Source: Phaeobacter italicus (lineage in GTDB: Bacteria; Pseudomonadota; Alphaproteobacteria; Rhodobacterales; Rhodobacteraceae). Taken from it: a stretch of DNA of 64,000 bases. How positions within the stretch are numbered: the stretch's first letter is position 1; every line of letters begins with the position of its first letter. The DNA is taken from assembly GCF_001258055.1 (NCBI RefSeq), contig NZ_CVRM01000032.1, forward strand, positions 62,001 to 126,000. Reading direction: 5' to 3'. Positions 50,749 through 60,267 of this stretch are shown here, one piece after another. Under the pieces are notes generated by a model. The model did no database searches. It was given only the letters and a program-made list of their open reading frames with translations, and had not been told where the DNA came from. The position numbers and the translations under genes are program-made.

Positions 50749-51846
50749 ATGACACAACGCCTCACCATTCTGGGACTGGAAAGCAGCTGCGATGACACTG
50801 CCGCCGCTGTGGTACGTCGCGAAATGGACGGATCGGCAACGGTGATGTCGTCCATCGTATTTGGCCAGACTGACCTGCATAGCGCCTACGGAGGTGTGGT
50901 GCCGGAAATCGCCGCCCGCGCCCACGCCGAGAAACTGGACCATTGCGTGCGCGATGCACTTGATGCAGCTGAAGTGACGCTTGCAGATCTTGATGCTGTC
51001 GCAGTGACCGCAGGCCCAGGTCTGATTGGTGGCGTGATATCTGGCGTCATGTGTGCCAAGGGGATCGCGGCAGCAACCGGCCTGCCGCTTGTTGGTGTGA
51101 ACCATCTTGCAGGCCACGCCCTGACACCCAGGCTGACCGACGGCGTCACCTACCCCTATCTCATGCTGCTGGTTTCCGGCGGCCACTGCCAATATCTCAT
51201 TGTTCGCGGCCCCGAAGATTTTAGCCGTTTGGGCGGAACCATCGACGATGCCCCCGGCGAAGCCTTTGACAAAACCGCCCGGCTGCTGGGTCTGCCCCAG
51301 CCAGGTGGGCCATCGGTTCAGGCAGAAGCAGAGAACGGCGATCCGCGCAGATACCGCTTTCCTCGTCCTCTCTTGGACAGGCCGGATTGCAACCTGTCAT
51401 TCTCGGGCCTGAAAACGGCACTGATGCGGATGCGCGACCAGATCGTCGCGGAAAAGGGCGGGTTGACCCGTCAGGATCGTGCTGATCTCTGCGCCGGGTT
51501 TCAAGCGGCTGTCGCCGATGTCCTGTCCGAAAAAACCCGCCGTGCGCTGCGTATCTACATGGCGGAAAATCCGGCCTGTCCAACCGTCGCTGTTGCAGGC
51601 GGTGTTGCTGCAAATACTGCCATTCGCGCCGCGTTAGAGACGGTATGCGCCGAAGCGGGGGCAGAATTTACCGCCCCCCCACTGGCGCTTTGCACCGATA
51701 ACGCTGCGATGATTGCCTATGCCGGTATTGAACGGTTCGAGATCGGCGCCCGTGATGGCATGGACCTATCTGCACGGCCGCGCTGGCCGCTCGATCAATC
51801 AAGCCCAGCCATGTTGGGCAGCGGCAAAAAAGGTGCCAAAGCATGA
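50749..51846 (+). CDS. tsaD: TsaD, tRNA threonylcarbamoyladenosine transferase subunit
   Basis: A 365-residue ASKHA-fold protein. It has the ESSCDDT start signature (residues 11–17) and the metal-binding His119 and His123 in [11 protein letters not shown], then [11 protein letters not shown]. With TsaB, TsaC and TsaE it makes t6A at position 37 of ANN-reading tRNAs. It is full length and overlaps gpsA by 4 bases. Confidence 0.97.
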   Translation: MTQRLTILGLESSCDDTAAAVVRREMDGSATVMSSIVFGQTDLHSAYGGVVPEIAARAHAEKLDHCVRDALDAAEVTLADLDAVAVTAGPGLIGGVISGVMCAKGIAAATGLPLVGVNHLAGHALTPRLTDGVTYPYLMLLVSGGHCQYLIVRGPEDFSRLGGTIDDAPGEAFDKTARLLGLPQPGGPSVQAEAENGDPRRYRFPRPLLDRPDCNLSFSGLKTALMRMRDQIVAEKGGLTRQDRADLCAGFQAAVADVLSEKTRRALRIYMAENPACPTVAVAGGVAANTAIRAALETVCAEAGAEFTAPPLALCTDNAAMIAYAGIERFEIGARDGMDLSARPRWPLDQSSPAMLGSGKKGAKA

Positions 51847-52805
51847 GCGTCGCAGTTCTTGGTTCGGGCGCTTTTGGCACCGCATTGGCGATCTCGCTGG
51901 CCAATGAGGGCCCTGTCACGATGTGGGCGCGCGACGCAGATCATGCCCGCGACATGCAAAACAGTCGCGAAAACTCCAGACGCCTGCCGGGGGCCGTTTT
52001 GCCAGATGCCCTGACAGTAACTGCCGAATTGGACCGGGCAACGCAGGCTGACGTGGTTTTGCTGGCCGTACCGATGCAGAAACTGCGGCAGGTGGTATCA
52101 GAGAATGCCGATCTTTTGCGCGAACGCACGATTGTCGCCTGCTGCAAAGGTATCGAACTGAACAGTGGCCTGGGCCCAATCGCGGTTCTCCGCGAGTGCC
52201 TGCCACAGACGACCTCTGCCCTGTTGACCGGACCCAGCTTTGCTGCCGATATCGCGATTGGCTTGCCAACTGCGCTGACATTGGCCTGCCAGGACGAAGC
52301 ACAGGGCAAGGTGCTGCAACAGCAACTGACGACCTCCAATCTTCGCCTGTATCGAACGACCGATACCATCGGGGCCGAACTCGGCGGGGCGTTGAAAAAT
52401 GTGATGGCGATTGCCTGTGGCGCTGTCATTGGCGCCGGGCTTGGCGATAGCGCGCGCGCAGCGCTCATGACACGCGGCTATGCCGAAATGCAGCGGATGG
52501 CGATTGCCAGTGGTGCACGCGCCGAGACAATGGCCGGTCTTTCCGGGTTTGGGGATCTTACCCTGACATGCAGTTCCGAATTGTCTCGGAACTACCGTCT
52601 CGGCCTGTCGATTGGCCGCGCAGAACCTTTTGACCCCTCGGTGACGGTCGAAGGCGCTGCAACGGCCCGCGCGGTTCATGAAGAGGCCCAATCTCGGAAA
52701 CTTGATATGCCGATTACTGCAATCGTGGTTGCGCTGCTGGATCAACGCTTGACCATTGCCGATGCCGCGGCTCAACTGCTCTCACGACCATTGAAAGAGG
52801 AATGA
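51843..52805 (+). CDS. gpsA: GpsA, glycerol-3-phosphate dehydrogenase [NAD(P)+]
   Basis: A 320-residue enzyme with the N-terminal NAD(P) loop [12 protein letters not shown] (GxGxxG), [20 protein letters not shown], and the catalytic-lysine segment [15 protein letters not shown]. It reduces dihydroxyacetone phosphate to sn-glycerol 3-phosphate for phospholipids. It overlaps tsaD and is followed after one base by the YciI-like gene. Confidence 0.96.
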   Translation: MSVAVLGSGAFGTALAISLANEGPVTMWARDADHARDMQNSRENSRRLPGAVLPDALTVTAELDRATQADVVLLAVPMQKLRQVVSENADLLRERTIVACCKGIELNSGLGPIAVLRECLPQTTSALLTGPSFAADIAIGLPTALTLACQDEAQGKVLQQQLTTSNLRLYRTTDTIGAELGGALKNVMAIACGAVIGAGLGDSARAALMTRGYAEMQRMAIASGARAETMAGLSGFGDLTLTCSSELSRNYRLGLSIGRAEPFDPSVTVEGAATARAVHEEAQSRKLDMPITAIVVALLDQRLTIADAAAQLLSRPLKEE

Positions 52806-52806
52806 T

Positions 52807-53079
52807 ATGCTGATCGCTCTGATTGCGCGGGACAAACCCGACCATCTTCAAACCCGCATGGACAACCGCGCTGCACATCTGGCCTATATCGACTCCACTG
52901 GCTGCGTTGCCCAGGCCGGTCCTCTTTTGGATCAGGACGGTGGCATGGTTGGATCGCTGATCATTCTGGACGTCGAGGACATGGCAGCAGGGCAAGCCTG
53001 GGCCGACAACGACCCCTACGCAAAAGCTGGGCTGTTTGAAGCGGTTGAACTGATCACTTGGAAAAAGGTCGTCGGCTGA
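52807..53079 (+). CDS. YciI family protein
   Basis: A 90-residue ferredoxin-like protein (RMDNRAAHLAYIDS, then GSLIILDVEDMAAGQAWADN, DPYAKAGLFEAVEL). It has the conserved His and Asp of YciI proteins, which are small enzymes or regulators of mostly unknown role. It lies between gpsA and the EVE gene, whose start overlaps its stop (TGATG). Confidence 0.85.
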   Translation: MLIALIARDKPDHLQTRMDNRAAHLAYIDSTGCVAQAGPLLDQDGGMVGSLIILDVEDMAAGQAWADNDPYAKAGLFEAVELITWKKVVG

Positions 53080-53501
53080 TGGCATATTGGCTGTTCAAAT
53101 CCGAGCCTTCAACCTGGAGCTGGGATGACCAGCAAGCCAAAGGTGATGCGGGCGAGGAATGGGACGGCGTAAGAAATTATCAGGCCCGCAACTTCATGCG
53201 GGACATGAAACTGGGCGATCGCGGATTCTTCTACCATTCGCAAAAGGAAAAATCCGTGGTCGGCATCGTTGAAATCTGCGCGGAGAGCCACCCCGACAGC
53301 TCAACCGATGACGAGCGCTGGGAATGCGTGGACATCAAAGCGATCCGCAGCTTTGTCACGCCTGTCACGCTGGAACAGATCAAGGCAGATCCCCGACTGA
53401 GCGATATGGCCCTGGTCAAAAGCTCGCGTCTGTCGGTGCAACCGGTGACGGCTGAGGAATGGAAAATCGTCTGCGCCCTGGGCAACACCGACCCGGAATA
53501 A
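53079..53501 (+). CDS. EVE domain-containing protein
   Basis: A 140-residue protein that is entirely an EVE (PUA-like) domain: YWLFKSEPSTWSWDDQQ, then WDGVRNYQARNFMRDMKLGD and GFFYHSQKEKSVVGIVEI. EVE domains bind modified bases in DNA or RNA. Its position after tsaD suggests a tRNA or nucleic-acid role, but none is shown. It starts at the ATG at 53079. Confidence 0.92.
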   Translation: MAYWLFKSEPSTWSWDDQQAKGDAGEEWDGVRNYQARNFMRDMKLGDRGFFYHSQKEKSVVGIVEICAESHPDSSTDDERWECVDIKAIRSFVTPVTLEQIKADPRLSDMALVKSSRLSVQPVTAEEWKIVCALGNTDPE

Positions 53502-53575
53502 CCTGACCCGGATTGACCCACCCCATCGGTGTCCTCCAAGCTCTTGCAAGGGAACCTGCACCTTGGGAGGGTCAA

Positions 53576-53971
53576 ATGGAAATCCTGAATGTTCTGGCAG
53601 CTGCTGTTGCGGGCTTTGCTCTTGGCGCCGTCTGGTACGGGCTCTTGGCCGAACCTTGGATGCAAGCTGCGAAAGTCCCGCGCGACGCGAGCGGCAAACC
53701 CATCAATGCCCAGAACCCACTGCTATATGCCGGCACCTTTGTTCTGCAGTTGGTTGTCGCGGGAATGATGCGTCATGTTTTTGCGCTTTCCGGCATCGAC
53801 ACATTGGGCGGCGGGCTGATTGGCGGGCTGGGAATTGGCCTGTTTTTCATCAGCCCCTGGATCATGATCAACAATCTTTACGCCGCGCGCCCCTTGCGCC
53901 TGTCACTGATCGACGGGGGCTATGCAACATTGGCCTGTGCAGCGATCGGCTTGGTGCTGACGCTGTTCTGA
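53576..53971 (+). CDS. DUF1761 family membrane protein
   Basis: A 131-residue protein from the ATG at 53576, preceded by GGAGG. It has four hydrophobic segments (about residues 5–23, 50–68, 79–97 and 112–130) and the family pattern GFALGAVWYGLLAEPWM. The function of DUF1761 proteins is unknown. No obvious operon partner; 74 bases separate it from the EVE gene. Confidence 0.82.
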   Translation: MEILNVLAAAVAGFALGAVWYGLLAEPWMQAAKVPRDASGKPINAQNPLLYAGTFVLQLVVAGMMRHVFALSGIDTLGGGLIGGLGIGLFFISPWIMINNLYAARPLRLSLIDGGYATLACAAIGLVLTLF

Positions 53972-54000
53972 ACAGCGCTTCTGGGCAGATGCGATCGCAA

Positions 54001-54046
54001 AAATAAAAAAGGGAAGACCATGCCCAAATGGCAGGATCTTCCCTTT
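54001..54046 (-). terminator. Minus-strand terminator without an adjacent gene
   Basis: A 10-bp stem (AAAGGGAAGA with TCTTCCCTTT, 54008–54017 and 54037–54046), with inner pairing GCC/GGC, followed on the minus strand by T6-A-T3. The nearest minus-strand gene ends at 54258 and already has its own terminator, so this may end a separate small transcript. Confidence 0.7.
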
Positions 54047-54206
54047 CACCCCACGTGCTCCACTTCCACCACACGTGTTCGAAATCTATGATCCTGGCCA
54101 TCCTGACCGGTAAGACCACATTAGGCCGGACCGTAATGATTCCGCAAAGCCAATACCTGTAAAATCAAAGACAAATGCAGATTGGGCTGATCATCGTGAA
54201 CCCACG

Positions 54207-54236
54207 AAAAAACCCGCCGGAGAAACCAGCGGGTTT
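54207..54236 (-). terminator. Rho-independent terminator after the DUF2853 gene
   Basis: The stem AACCCGCTGG/CCGGCGGGTT (54211–54235) with a TTTCT loop is followed by T6 on the minus strand. It is 22 bases past the gene's stop. Confidence 0.82.
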
Positions 54237-54257
54237 GGATCTGCTCTCGTCGGCGGC

Positions 54258-54599
54258 TTAGCCGTAGACGGATTCTTTTCCGAAATGCTTGGTCAGCATG
54301 TAGTAAACCACCGCGCGGTATTTGTTACGCTCGGACTTGCCGTAGGTTTCAACCACAGAGTTGATCGCTTCCATCAGCTCCGGACCATCTGCAAGACCCA
54401 GTTTCTTGATCAGAAAGTTGTTCTTGACGGTTTCAAGCTCGCTTTCCTGGCTCGACGCCACGGTAGAAGCATCCGCATCATAAATTGCCGGACCACAGCC
54501 AATCGTCACTTTTGTCAGCAGATCCATGTCTGGATCCATGCCGCATTTGTTCTTCAGATCGCTTGCGTATTGTTCGATCAGGTCGTCGCGTTTACCCAA
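54258..54599 (-). CDS. DUF2853 family protein
   Basis: A 113-residue soluble protein with the complete family pattern (KNKCGMDPDMDLLTKVTIGC, then SELETVKNNFLIKKLGL and YRAVVYYMLTKHFGKESVY). The function is unknown. It has its own terminator and appears to be a single-gene transcript. Alternative starts are unlikely: this ATG has GAGAGA just before it. Confidence 0.9.
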   Translation of the reverse strand: MGKRDDLIEQYASDLKNKCGMDPDMDLLTKVTIGCGPAIYDADASTVASSQESELETVKNNFLIKKLGLADGPELMEAINSVVETYGKSERNKYRAVVYYMLTKHFGKESVYG

Positions 54600-54765
54600 A
54601 GTCTCTCTCCCATTCTACGTCGTGGAACTCATTAAATCGGCCCGGATATCAATGCCCGAACCTGTTTATTGCTGGCAGCTTAACCGCTGGAACGCACAAG
54701 TGAACTGGGAATTTCACCACAGTCGGATCATTTCCAGCCATCAAAGCATCGAAAACCAACGCCAC

Positions 54766-54797
54766 AAAAGACAAAGGCGCCCTCGAATGAGGGCGCC
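54766..54797 (-). terminator. Rho-independent terminator after the PRC-barrel gene
   Basis: A perfect 9-bp stem (GGCGCCCTC/GAGGGCGCC, 54776–54797) with a 4-base loop is followed by TTTGTCTTTT on the minus strand. Confidence 0.85.
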
Positions 54798-54822
54798 AAA
54801 GTCATCGTAAATCACTGGCGAG

Positions 54823-55479
54823 TTATACCTGGTCGCCGACGATCAGGTTGTCAGCCAGCGGGATGATCGCATCTTCTTCGATCTCTGGCATAGAGCGCAG
54901 CGAGGCTTCTGTGCGAGCGTCCAACTGCAGCTGACCATTCCGGGTAAATTCCATGTCGGACAGCGGAACAGCTACCGTGTACTCGTTCAGGCCAAGGAAA
55001 CCACCCACGCCGATAACGCCTGCAATTTCACCATCCTGTTCGATCACATAGTCGATCTCGCCGACATCTTTGCCGGTGGCACCCAGAACATTGGTGCCGA
55101 CAAGATCGGCCACAGTCAGTTCTGATTTCGGTGGCGTTTTGTCGCCAGCAGCATCTGATTTGTTGTATTCACCACGCGGGACGGTTGTTGCCGCTTCAGC
55201 TGTATCGTTCACGTTCTCGTCGCCAAAGGCCGGGGTCTGGTCATTCACGGTTTCAACACCGCTGTCGACCTTGTATTCGCCGCGCGGCACGGTGGTGCCG
55301 GTTGTAGTATCGATGGACGCGCTGCCAGTTTCATTTTGGCCGCCAACGGTTTCGACTTCGCCTTGGGCCTTGTACTCACCACGCGGCACCGAAGTTGCTT
55401 GAGCAGCGCCTGCACCAGCCATCAAAGCTGCAGCAGTCACACCAGCGAGGATACGGGTTTTGGCTTTCAGATCGGTCAT
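54823..55479 (-). CDS. Exported PRC-barrel protein with VPRGEY repeats
   Basis: A 218-residue protein with a Sec signal (about residues 8–28, ILAGVTAAALMAGAGAAQA). Three copies of a VPRGEY motif follow (near residues 31, 68 and 103), each in a Thr/Glu/Asp-rich linker. The C-terminal ~90 residues are a PRC-barrel domain (LTVADLVGTNVLGATGKDVG, then AGVIGVGGFLGLNEYTVAVP). PRC barrels in exported proteins are often stress-related, but the role here is unknown. Confidence 0.8.
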   Translation of the reverse strand: MTDLKAKTRILAGVTAAALMAGAGAAQATSVPRGEYKAQGEVETVGGQNETGSASIDTTTGTTVPRGEYKVDSGVETVNDQTPAFGDENVNDTAEAATTVPRGEYNKSDAAGDKTPPKSELTVADLVGTNVLGATGKDVGEIDYVIEQDGEIAGVIGVGGFLGLNEYTVAVPLSDMEFTRNGQLQLDARTEASLRSMPEIEEDAIIPLADNLIVGDQV

Positions 55480-55640
55480 TCGTTTTCTCCATCATTTCAT
55501 CATTTGATGTACGGCAGAGAAACGACACCCAAGAGCCGAACGTTCCAAGTTTTTCGTCGCTTTTTTCTCGGAACATTTTCTACGTGCACAGCGTTTGGCG
55601 CGCATCGCACAGACAATATGTCAGTTTGATATCAATTACA

Positions 55641-55673
55641 TAAGCAAACACCCCACACGACGTGCGGGGTGTT
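55641..55673 (-). terminator. Rho-independent terminator after ahcY
   Basis: The stem AACACCCC-CAC / GTG-GGGGTGTT (55647–55673, one bulged position) is followed by TTGCTTA on the minus strand, 35 bases past the ahcY stop. Confidence 0.7.
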
Positions 55674-55707
55674 CGGAATTTCCAAATCGCCTGTCAGAGC
55701 AATTCGA

Positions 55708-57096
55708 TCAGTAGCGGTAGTGCTCTGGCTTGAACGGGCCTTCGGGAGTGACGCCGATATAGGCGGCCTGCTCCGGGCTCAGCTGGGTCAGTTTCACGCC
55801 GATGCGGTCAAGGTGCAGGCGGGCCACCTTCTCATCCAGATGCTTGGGCAGGATATAGACGTCGTTCTTGTACTCTTCCCCGCGGGTCCACAGCTCGATC
55901 TGGGCGAGAACCTGGTTGGTGAAAGACGCAGACATCACAAACGACGGATGACCAGTGGCGTTGCCAAGGTTCAGCAGACGGCCCTCAGACAGCAGAATGA
56001 TCTTGTTGCCGGACGGCATCTCGATCATGTCCACCTGGTCCTTGATGTTGGTCCACTTGTGGTTCTTGAGGTTCGCCACCTGAATTTCGTTGTCAAAGTG
56101 GCCGATGTTGCCAACGATGGCCATGTTCTTCATCTCGCGCATATGCTCGATGCGGATCACGTCTTTGTTGCCGGTGGTGGTGATGAAGATGTCCGCAGAG
56201 GCGACTTCATCCTCCAGCAGCACGACCTCAAAACCGTCCATCGCCGCCTGCAGGGCGCAGATCGGGTCGGCTTCGGTGACTTTCACACGGGCGCCAGCGC
56301 CGCGCAGCGAAGCAGCAGAGCCTTTGCCAACGTCGCCATAACCGCAGACAACCGCAACCTTACCGGCCATCATCACGTCTGTTGCGCGGCGGATACCGTC
56401 CACCAGTGATTCCTTGCAGCCGTATTTGTTGTCGAACTTCGACTTGGTGACGGAATCATTCACGTTGATCGCGGGGAAGGGCAGCTGACCTTCTTTGACC
56501 AGTTCGTAAAGGCGATGAACGCCAGTGGTTGTTTCTTCGGATACGCCTTTGATCGCGTCGCGAGTTTTGGTGAACCAACCCGGGGATTGTTCCATCCGCT
56601 TTTTGATCTGGGCCTTGATGACCGCTTCTTCCTCGGACTGCGGAACGGGAATGATGTCTTCGCCTGCCTCGGCGCGGGCACCAAGCAGCACATAAAGGGT
56701 CGCGTCGCCGCCATCGTCCAGGATCATGTTTGCGCCTTCCGGGAACTGGAAGGAGCGATCAAGATAGTCCCAGTGCTCCTCCAGGCTCTGGCCCTTGATC
56801 GCAAAGACCGGAATACCCGCTTCAGCAATCGCCGCCGCAGCGTGATCCTGGGTGGAGAAGATGTTGCAGGATGCCCAACGCACGTCTGCGCCCAGCGCCA
56901 CGAGGGTTTCGATCAGAACCGCGGTCTGGATGGTCATGTGCAGCGAACCAACGATGCGCGAGCCTTTCAGCGGCTTGCTTTCACCGTACTCTTCGCGCAG
57001 CGCCATCAGGCCCGGCATTTCCGTTTCAGCGATGTCGAGTTCTTTGCGGCCAAAGCTGGCCAGCGCAATATCCTTGACGATGTAATCACCGGGCAT
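55708..57096 (-). CDS. ahcY: AhcY, S-adenosylhomocysteine hydrolase
   Basis: A 462-residue enzyme from the ATG at 57096, which has GGAG six bases before it and gives the usual start ([20 protein letters not shown]); the ATG at 57108 is less likely. It contains the substrate region [40 protein letters not shown] and the NAD loop [20 protein letters not shown]. It splits S-adenosylhomocysteine to adenosine and homocysteine, keeping methylation going. The leader is 150 bases and structured, but I recognise no riboswitch. Confidence 0.97.
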   Translation of the reverse strand: MPGDYIVKDIALASFGRKELDIAETEMPGLMALREEYGESKPLKGSRIVGSLHMTIQTAVLIETLVALGADVRWASCNIFSTQDHAAAAIAEAGIPVFAIKGQSLEEHWDYLDRSFQFPEGANMILDDGGDATLYVLLGARAEAGEDIIPVPQSEEEAVIKAQIKKRMEQSPGWFTKTRDAIKGVSEETTTGVHRLYELVKEGQLPFPAINVNDSVTKSKFDNKYGCKESLVDGIRRATDVMMAGKVAVVCGYGDVGKGSAASLRGAGARVKVTEADPICALQAAMDGFEVVLLEDEVASADIFITTTGNKDVIRIEHMREMKNMAIVGNIGHFDNEIQVANLKNHKWTNIKDQVDMIEMPSGNKIILLSEGRLLNLGNATGHPSFVMSASFTNQVLAQIELWTRGEEYKNDVYILPKHLDEKVARLHLDRIGVKLTQLSPEQAAYIGVTPEGPFKPEHYRY

Positions 57097-57185
57097 TGCT
57101 TGCTCCATTCAGGTTTCATGTTCACTTACCGCACGAGGTAGCACTGCAATGGTTTATAAGCAACGAAGATGCCCCAGATGAAAGC

Positions 57186-57217
57186 CGGGGCGCAGCGACT
57201 TGCCGCCGCGCGCCCCG
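57186..57217 (-). terminator. GC-rich hairpin between the 57246–57560 gene and ahcY
   Basis: An 8-bp stem (CGGGGCGC at 57186–57193 with GCGCCCCG at 57210–57217), followed on the minus strand by GCTTTCATCT. It may end the small upstream gene or belong to the ahcY leader. Confidence 0.4.
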
Positions 57218-57245
57218 ACCCCCAACGGTTTCGGGGGGACCAAAA

Positions 57246-57560
57246 TCAGCTGGGTGTGCCCGGATCTTTGACCTCTTCCATCACCTGGAAAAAGCCGGTG
57301 CCCGATGCCACCACACAACTGAGCCCGTTGGGATGGGAAACCAGAACCGTAAAGGTTCCGGTCGTATCAGACGCCCAGAATTCGATCACAGTGGATACGG
57401 GGCGACTGGCCTGCAGCCCTCCGGCGGTCAAACGCTCGGCATAGGACGACTGCAACCGTTCGATCAGATCATCACGGGGAGTGCAGGCAGAGGCCACAGC
57501 AGGCGGCGCAGTCGCGAGCATTCCAAAGATGAGCGAAACTGAGACAAGACGTTTAAACAT
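57246..57560 (-). CDS. Small periplasmic hypothetical protein
   Basis: A 104-residue protein from the ATG at 57560, with AAGGAG before it. It has a signal peptide (about residues 1–22, ending PPAVASA). The mature part has two cysteines (ACTPRDD and LSCVV) that could form a disulfide, and an RLQSSYAERLTAGGLQ helix. I do not recognise the family. It is upstream of ahcY on the same strand but separated by a structured gap. Confidence 0.65.
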   Translation of the reverse strand: MFKRLVSVSLIFGMLATAPPAVASACTPRDDLIERLQSSYAERLTAGGLQASRPVSTVIEFWASDTTGTFTVLVSHPNGLSCVVASGTGFFQVMEEVKDPGTPS

Positions 57561-57600
57561 GGCGAACTCCTTTCGTATGTGCCAAGTGCCACGAAAGAGG

Positions 57601-57619
57601 CTTGCCAAATTGGGGCAAG
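57601..57619. repeat. Short inverted repeat between divergent genes
   Basis: CTTGCC-N7-GGCAAG, 41 bases before the small periplasmic gene in the gap to the HD-domain gene. It could be an operator; no regulator is assigned. Confidence 0.4.
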
Positions 57620-57809
57620 AGCCCCTGTCGTCTATATAAATATGGGGTCAGAGCCGGTGTTTTTCAAATAAACCCCTCTCAACTGTTCGTGGCCCAATCG
57701 TGTGCTTGCCCGATATTTGGCCGCCCAACCTTCCTGTTCAGATCCTGAGATTGCACCACCTTCTCTGGTCCGCTACTCACAAGGTGATCGTGACAGAAAG
57801 GGACAGATC

Positions 57810-58406
57810 ATGCCCCCCACCCCCCCTCGCGCATGGCAACGGATGCTCTCTGGTCGTCGTTTGGATCTGCTGGACCCGACCCCCGTCGATGTGGAAATCG
57901 ACGACATTGCGCATGGGCTTGCGTTCGTGGCGCGCTGGAACGGGCAAACCAAGGGGGATTTCGCCTACTCCGTGGCAGAACACTCCCTGTTGGTGGAAAC
58001 GCTGTTCACCCGTATGCAGCCCAAAGCGCCTGTCGCCTGGCAGCTCGCGGCCCTGCTGCATGATGCGCCGGAATATGTGATCGGGGATATGATTTCGCCG
58101 GTCAAAAATGCCGTTGGCGCCGGATACGGCGAACTGGATCAACGATTGACCGCAGCGATTCACATCCGCTTTGGGCTGCCAGCGGCGCTTCCGAAAACGG
58201 TAAAGGCGCAGATCAAGAAGGCCGATAAGGTCAGTGCGTGGATGGAAGCCACCCAAATTGCCGGCTTTTCAGTGACCGAGGCAAACCGGCTCTTTGGCAA
58301 ACCGAACCCAGATATCATCGACGGATTGAGCATCCATCTGCGTCCGCCCGTAGAGGTCAGACAGGATTTTGTTGCCCGCCATGAAGAGCTGCTGGCCCAG
58401 CTCTGA
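57810..58406 (+). CDS. HD-domain hydrolase (YfbR-like)
   Basis: A 198-residue protein from the ATG at 57810. HD-fold motifs are visible: AHGLAFVARWNG, YSVAEHSLLVE and the metal pair in AALLHDAPEYVIGDMISPVK, with a later KKADKVSAWMEATQ. Relatives hydrolyse 5'-nucleotides or phosphate esters. Substrate unknown. It is convergent with the GT61 gene 7 bases downstream. Confidence 0.85.
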   Translation: MPPTPPRAWQRMLSGRRLDLLDPTPVDVEIDDIAHGLAFVARWNGQTKGDFAYSVAEHSLLVETLFTRMQPKAPVAWQLAALLHDAPEYVIGDMISPVKNAVGAGYGELDQRLTAAIHIRFGLPAALPKTVKAQIKKADKVSAWMEATQIAGFSVTEANRLFGKPNPDIIDGLSIHLRPPVEVRQDFVARHEELLAQL

Positions 58407-58413
58407 CCCTGTC

Positions 58414-59628
58414 CTAGTCCACGTCTTGGCGCGCTTCACGCTCGGCCCGGCGGGCCTGCCGCATCGCGCGAACACGCTTTTTCTTGAACTCCGGCGACTC
58501 GATGAATGCGTTGCGGCCTGTCAGGCCCTTGTCAGCAAGGATTTGGGCACGCTCTTCTTCGCTCAGCGTGGGCCATTCTATGCCGTTTTGGACGAAACCC
58601 GCCTCTGTCAGGGCCTTACCGATAACCGAATGGTTCAATTCACCAAAGCTGAGCCTGCTGGACTTGGGCTTGCTGACGGGCACCCACTCGGTTCGCAGAC
58701 CACCAATCACAAGCGGCTGGTTCTTGCAAAAGCTGGCCACATTGGCCGCCAGAAGGTTGTTTGCTCCGGATTGGCGTCGCAAGACCATCGCAACTTTCTG
58801 ATCCGGGCGCCCCACCATCGCAAATAGATGCAACGCAGACCCGTCAGCGGCGACAACGTATTTTGCGGCCTTGTAGCGTGCCAGCTGGTCTGACAGCGAA
58901 TGCTCCTGCGGGTGGTAGATCTCATAGCCTTCGCGCACCAGAAGCGCCTCCAGCTGCTCCTCTCCCAAAAGACCGCCCTTTCGCAAACCCAACCGCGAGC
59001 GGGAGATATAGATCTTTTCGGGTCCATCCGGGCGGATCTCTCGTGCAAATCGGCTGTGGATCGCATTGCGAAAGCGCGGTGTCCCAGCGGTGATCTTGCC
59101 GAGGCCAAACCCCTGCCCGGGAACGACCAATTCCTCCACCCGCGTCGGTTCAGCAACAGCGCGCATTGGCAGATCACCCGCCATCAGGCGCAGAAACTCT
59201 CGCTGAAACCCGCGGGTTTCCTCGCCGACGTCAGGCCGTTTCGGGATGAACAGAACACCGTCGACCTGCGATTTCAGATGTGCCAGAGCCCAGAGGCGCG
59301 CGCTGCTTTCCACGAGGAAATGGCCAAAATGCGCCCAAAGCACCCCGCCCCATAGCCACCGTCCTGTCAGAGTTTGGTTGATGCTGTCCGGCGCATCCGG
59401 CGCGATGGTGATCGGCCGGTGTTTGCGCCACAGCGCCCCATGTGCGCAATAACTGCCATCTGAATAGAGCAGACCTGCCTTTTGCACCAAGGCACTGTCT
59501 GTGGGCGGAACCGCAATCGCATCAGCAAGGGTCACGATTTCCTCGGACCAGCCGCCTTGTGGCAGCGGCTGGCTATCAGGACCAGTTGGATCGATATCAG
59601 GCGCAGAGCCGCCGCCAGGTGCGCGCAC
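58414..59628 (-). CDS. GT61-family glycosyltransferase
   Basis: A 404-residue protein (GTG start at 59628) with the DUF563/GT61 core: WGGVLWAHFGHFLVESSARL, then KIYISRSRLGLRKGG and YVVAADGSALHLFAMVGRPD. The basic C-terminus (KKKRVRAMRQARRAEREARQ) is unusual. GT61 enzymes transfer pentoses or hexosamines to glycans. The start lies 7 bases from the regA stop, so it may be co-transcribed with regA. Confidence 0.82.
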   Translation of the reverse strand: MRAPGGGSAPDIDPTGPDSQPLPQGGWSEEIVTLADAIAVPPTDSALVQKAGLLYSDGSYCAHGALWRKHRPITIAPDAPDSINQTLTGRWLWGGVLWAHFGHFLVESSARLWALAHLKSQVDGVLFIPKRPDVGEETRGFQREFLRLMAGDLPMRAVAEPTRVEELVVPGQGFGLGKITAGTPRFRNAIHSRFAREIRPDGPEKIYISRSRLGLRKGGLLGEEQLEALLVREGYEIYHPQEHSLSDQLARYKAAKYVVAADGSALHLFAMVGRPDQKVAMVLRRQSGANNLLAANVASFCKNQPLVIGGLRTEWVPVSKPKSSRLSFGELNHSVIGKALTEAGFVQNGIEWPTLSEEERAQILADKGLTGRNAFIESPEFKKKRVRAMRQARRAEREARQDVD

Positions 59629-59634
59629 GGCGGA

Positions 59635-60189
59635 CTACTTTGGGCTGCGTTTGGCCAGGATGCGCTGCAACGTCCGGCGGTGCATGTTCAGGCGCCGGGC
59701 CGTTTCCGAAACGTTGCGATCACACAGTTCGTAAACACGCTGAATATGTTCCCAACGCACCCGGTCCGCGCTCATCGGGTTTTCCGGTGGTGGCGGCAGC
59801 TCTTCCTCATTGGCGAGAAGGGCATTCATGATGTCCTGGGCATCTGCAGGCTTGGACAGGTAATCTGTCGCTCCGATTTTCACCGCTGCCACAGCGGTTG
59901 CGATGGCGCCATAGCCGGTCAGAACGACGACACGGCTATCCGGGCGACGCTCTCGCAGGATTTCGACAACATCCAGCCCATTGCCATCTTCAAGCCGGAG
60001 ATCAACAACAGCAAAGGCCGGTGGACGTGCCGTTGCAATAGCGCTGCCTGCGGCAACGGAACCGGCGGTTTCCACTTCGAAACCACGTTTTTCCATCGCC
60101 TTTGCCAACCGCCGCAGAAAGGGCTCATCATCATCGACCAGCAACAGTGTTTTGTCCGGTCCAATCTCCTGCAAAGCAGCTTCGCCCAT
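59635..60189 (-). CDS. regA: RegA/PrrA redox response regulator
   Basis: A 184-residue regulator from the ATG at 60189 (AGGAG upstream), exactly the length of Rhodobacter RegA. The receiver domain has acidic residues at 20–21 (LVDDDEPF) and the phosphoryl-accepting Asp63 (VVDLRLEDG). A proline linker (LPPPPENP) leads to the Fis-type helix-turn-helix (NVSETARRLNMHRRTLQRIL). It responds to RegB and controls respiration, nitrogen and energy genes under low oxygen. Confidence 0.96.
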   Translation of the reverse strand: MGEAALQEIGPDKTLLLVDDDEPFLRRLAKAMEKRGFEVETAGSVAAGSAIATARPPAFAVVDLRLEDGNGLDVVEILRERRPDSRVVVLTGYGAIATAVAAVKIGATDYLSKPADAQDIMNALLANEEELPPPPENPMSADRVRWEHIQRVYELCDRNVSETARRLNMHRRTLQRILAKRSPK

Positions 60190-60267
60190 TCTGTCGGTCT
60201 CCTGCACTGACTTCAGGTTAAAGAAGATATTACGTCTCGGCAGGGAAACGTCAAATCTTCAGGGCAC

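Noticed and set aside
53868-54119. 83-codon minus-strand frame with Trp-rich start
   Set aside because: It runs through a terminator and then antisense to the DUF1761 gene; mentioned only as a possibility in the small-RNA finding.
57097-57245. SAH or SAM riboswitch in the ahcY leader
   Set aside because: The leader is structured, but I do not find the conserved core sequences of the SAH, SAM-II or SAM/SAH classes.
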